Shown here one piece after another: positions 5,526 to 5,590 of a stretch of 5,590 nt of DNA; within the stretch, counting starts at the first letter, position 1, and each line of letters opens with the position of its first letter. Location of the stretch: NCBI GenBank assembly GCA_012515925.1, contig JAAYXM010000029.1, positions 1 to 5,590 on the forward strand, in the 5' to 3' direction. The notes beneath the pieces were generated by a model, which saw only the letters and a program-made list of their open reading frames with translations, was not told the DNA's origin and searched no databases. Origin of the DNA: Clostridiales bacterium. Lineage in GTDB: Bacteria > Bacillota > Clostridia > Oscillospirales > JAAYXM01. The position numbers and the translations under genes are program-made.

Positions 5526-5538
5526 TATATACATCACC

Positions 5539-5589
5539 TTATTTATGTATAACCACCCTGCAGCAGTCTCCCGTCATCAGCGTACTTTC
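5539..5589 (-). other. Possible 3' end of an upstream gene
   Basis: From the right edge, one minus-strand frame is open for 16 codons (ESTLMTGDCCRVVIHK) and stops at TAA 5541-5539, which is 27 bases before the protease start. A second frame is also open to a stop at 5545-5543 (KYADDGRLLQGGYT), so the choice between them is uncertain. Either could be the tail of a gene preceding the protease in an operon, or neither may be coding. Confidence 0.2.
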
Positions 5590-5590
5590 A

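Overview
The window looks like a piece of a bacterial chromosome of moderate GC with AT-rich gaps between genes. Purine-rich Shine-Dalgarno sequences (AGGTGATG, AGGGG, G6 and G7 tracts) sit at the usual distance from ATG starts. Together with a 7TM-GGDEF protein, a CPBP protease and the style of the promoters, this suggests a Firmicute, probably a clostridial relative. That placement is an inference from style and family content; no rRNA or other taxonomic marker is present.

Layout. Positions 1-162 (minus strand) hold the 5' end of something that reads like a secreted repeat or beta-propeller protein. Its only well-placed start codon is one base out of frame with the protein-like sequence, so it is a broken gene, a gene with an indel, or an assembly fault. 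A divergent intergenic region (163-443) follows. The single plus-strand gene (444-1358) encodes an LCM/Ppm1-type SAM-dependent methyltransferase and ends in a strong hairpin terminator that probably also serves the convergent gene. All remaining genes lie on the minus strand and are transcribed right to left: a CPBP intramembrane protease (5511-4771), a 208-base gap, a 7TM-GGDEF diguanylate cyclase (4562-3348), a GNAT acetyltransferase (3327-2815) only 20 bases further on, and a DUF1254/DUF1214 protein (2742-1438) after a 72-base gap.

How the parts may work together. The diguanylate cyclase and acetyltransferase are close enough to share a transcript, and the DUF1254 protein may be a third member. 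The gap before the DUF1254 gene holds a 14-base-arm inverted repeat that contains both its ribosome binding site and a perfect TATAAT, so this gene probably has a switch of its own. The region upstream of the diguanylate cyclase carries three copies of a 13-mer (AACTTTTACAAAC or near match), one inverted and two direct, bracketing a -10-like sequence; this is a good operator candidate. Between those repeats and the protease gene lies a long hairpin whose U-tract points the wrong way for both neighbours.

I see no convincing new multi-gene defence, mobile or biosynthetic system. The most interesting signals are the regulatory repeats, the wrong-way hairpin, the broken gene at the left edge, and the unexplained pairing of a c-di-GMP enzyme with a DUF1254 protein.
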